Positions 62,854-64,000 of a DNA stretch of 64,000 bases are shown piece after piece. Numbering within the stretch: position 1 is the stretch's first letter; each line of letters starts with the position of its first letter. The position numbers and the translations under genes were made by a program. Origin of the DNA: an uncultured Oscillospiraceae bacterium (GTDB lineage: Bacteria > Bacillota > Clostridia > Oscillospirales > Acutalibacteraceae); contig URQB01000002.1 of NCBI GenBank assembly GCA_900549825.1, positions 186,001 to 250,000 of the forward strand, given 5' to 3'. Below the pieces are notes generated by a model. It did no database searches, was not told the DNA's origin, and worked only from the letters and a program-made list of their open reading frames with translations.

Positions 62854-63522
62854 GTGGCGATACTCAATGTGAACCCCACCCGCATGGAGCTGAGCAACTT
62901 AAAGCGCAAGCTCGCTACCGCGCGCAAAGGGCACAAGCTTCTCAAGGATAAGCGCGATGAGCTGATGCGTCAGTTCCTTGATCTCGTGCGGGAGAACAAA
63001 GCCCTCCGCCGCGAGGTGGAGGCGGGCATCGAAGAGGCCAACCGCCATATGGCGGTGGCGCGCAGCGTGATGCAGGATGAGGTGCTCTCCGTCGCCCTGA
63101 TGATCCCGAAGCAGGAGATGCATCTGGAGATCGAGGAGAAGGATATCATGAGCGTGCGCATTCCGGTCTACCATACGCAGATGAAAACGGCGGACAAAAA
63201 CGATATCTTTCCCTATGGCTATGCCTTTACCTCCGGCGATCTCGACGACGCGGTGCGCGCTCTGTCAGACATCATGCCGAAGCTGCTGCGATTGGCGGAG
63301 GTCGAGAAATCCTGCCAGCTCATGGCGGAGGAGATCGAGAAGACCCGCCGCCGCGTCAACGCTCTGGAGCATGTGATGATTCCCCAGTACGAGGAGACGA
63401 TCAAATTCATCACGATGAAGCTCGATGAAAATGAGCGCAGCACGACGACAAGGCTGATGAAGGTCAAGGATATGATGCTCGAGCAGGCGCATCATTATCA
63501 GGATCCGCGCGACGCGATGTGA
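62854..63522 (+). CDS. ntpD: V-type ATPase central stalk subunit D
   Basis: 222 residues. Long N- and C-terminal helices form the rotor coiled coil: NVNPTRMELSNLKRKLATAR at the start, and RVNALEHVMIPQYEETIKFI near the end. The start is GTG at 62854 after AAGGGGTGAAG. It is last gene of the operon. Confidence 0.95.
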   Translation: MAILNVNPTRMELSNLKRKLATARKGHKLLKDKRDELMRQFLDLVRENKALRREVEAGIEEANRHMAVARSVMQDEVLSVALMIPKQEMHLEIEEKDIMSVRIPVYHTQMKTADKNDIFPYGYAFTSGDLDDAVRALSDIMPKLLRLAEVEKSCQLMAEEIEKTRRRVNALEHVMIPQYEETIKFITMKLDENERSTTTRLMKVKDMMLEQAHHYQDPRDAM

Positions 63523-63543
63523 ACACAATCGGATGATGAAAGG

Positions 63544-63570
63544 CCCGGCGCGTTTGAGAAATGCGCCGGG
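63544..63570 (+). terminator. Terminator-like hairpin after ntpD
   Basis: CCCGGCGC/GCGCCGGG (63544-63551/63563-63570), an 8-bp GC stem, with only a short T-rich tail (TCACTGTTTG). Confidence 0.6.
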
Positions 63571-63826
63571 TCACTGTTTGTCGAAAAGGATTCTGACCGG
63601 CTGCCTGATTTCACAGTGTGCGCCAGATAGGCGAGACGTATGTTTCCCGACCATTGGTGAAAATGCCTTTCTGAGGCGTGAAGGTTGACATTCTGTGAAG
63701 AATCCGGTAGAATCATGATGATGTAAAAAATATCCATCTGTTACATGCGGATTTTTGATCGCAACGGCACTTTCGTTATGAAGTTTTTCTTTAAGAAAAG
63801 CCTGCCAGTTTTTATGGCTTTTCCCC
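63571..63826. other. Intergenic region before recA
   Basis: About 255 bases with no supported gene. A weak hairpin AAAAGCC/GGCTTTT lies at 63796-63822. A minus-strand open frame here lacks any recognised feature. Confidence 0.45.
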
Positions 63827-63855
63827 TTGCATTTTCTCTGCAAACCTTCTATAAT
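63827..63855 (+). promoter_or_regulatory. Sigma-A promoter of recA
   Basis: TTGCAT (63827-63832), 17-base spacer, TATAAT (63850-63855). Confidence 0.85.
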
Positions 63856-63865
63856 ACAATCAGAA

Positions 63866-63879
63866 CGAACAAATGTGCG
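63866..63879 (+). promoter_or_regulatory. LexA (SOS) box of recA
   Basis: CGAACAAATGTGCG matches the Gram-positive LexA consensus CGAACRNRYGTTCG with one mismatch and lies directly after the -10, suited to repression. Confidence 0.75.
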
Positions 63880-63905
63880 AATTACAATCGGAGGGATTCT
63901 TTACT

Positions 63906-64000
63906 ATGGCGGATAAACAAAAAGCGCTGGATACCGCGCTCGCTCAGATCGAAAAGCAATACGGAAAGGGCGCCATCATGCGTCTGGGGCAGAATAACGG
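63906..64000 (+). CDS. recA: Recombinase RecA (N-terminus only, cut by window end)
   Basis: The first 31 residues are visible: [20 protein letters not shown] followed by the KGAIMRLG segment diagnostic for RecA. GGAGGG lies 8 bases before the ATG. The promoter and SOS box agree with the call. Confidence 0.96.
   Translation, partial: MADKQKALDTALAQIEKQYGKGAIMRLGQNN

Overview
The window looks like a chromosomal segment of an anaerobic, spore-forming-lineage Clostridia (Firmicutes). Evidence: spoIIR; the Firmicutes clusters ylxM-ffh-rpsP-khpA and phoH-ybeY-dgkA-era-yqzL-recO; rubrerythrin; a membrane-bound oxaloacetate decarboxylase; a V-type ATPase in ntpFIKECGABD order; and frequent TTG starts with strong AGGAGG-type ribosome binding sites. 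Coding sequence is GC-rich, while promoters and a few intergenic stretches are AT-rich. I cannot name the genus from the sequence alone. No rRNA, tRNA, CRISPR array, prophage or insertion sequence was recognised.

Layout. 1-11 kb: a partial metallo-beta-lactamase-fold gene, a GtrA gene, ispE, spoIIR, trmD-rimM, a large putative glycosidase, an SDR and rubrerythrin, mixed with two decayed genes (a HAD hydrolase and a DUF4874/DUF4832 protein). 11-13.4 kb: a tiny toxin-like module, a lipoprotein, yebC and a decayed AT-rich stretch. 13.4-21.6 kb: two giant secreted proteins built from FIVAR and other helical repeats, one with a substituted metallophosphatase domain. 22-27.5 kb: ylxM-ffh-rpsP-khpA, a LysM-G5-M23 cell-wall hydrolase and a frameshifted def. 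27.8-36.4 kb: a methyltransferase, a second toxin-like module, then mutS2, recO, yqzL, an aminoglycoside adenylyltransferase remnant, era, dgkA, ybeY and phoH on the minus strand. 36.6-48 kb: obgE, mrnC, a YitT protein, a polysaccharide deacetylase, a MATE exporter, a ComEA-like protein, an MBOAT/DHHW O-acetylation pair and a PpiC-type foldase. 48.5-52 kb: oadA-oadG-biotin carrier-oadB. 52.5-54.5 kb: an LRR protein and a DUF4830 protein. 54.6-63.5 kb: the V-ATPase operon. The start of recA, with a near-consensus SOS box, closes the window.

Functional themes. (1) Sodium energetics: OadB keeps its conserved Na+ site region, and the V-ATPase c-subunit keeps the residues that bind Na+ in Enterococcus hirae NtpK, so the two machines probably share a Na+ circuit. 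(2) Cell envelope: an M23 hydrolase, a CE4 deacetylase and a ComEA-like gene each have tandem TGTAAC-type hexamers at 11-bp period upstream, matching the WalR (YycF) consensus. (3) Decay: six broken genes or remnants lie between or inside otherwise intact housekeeping operons. (4) Two small hydrophobic-peptide modules, 18 kb apart on opposite strands, share the layout of type I toxins: a ribosome binding site that can be paired, a stop codon inside a terminator stem, and flanking inverted repeats. One appears intact and the other is cut at codon 3.
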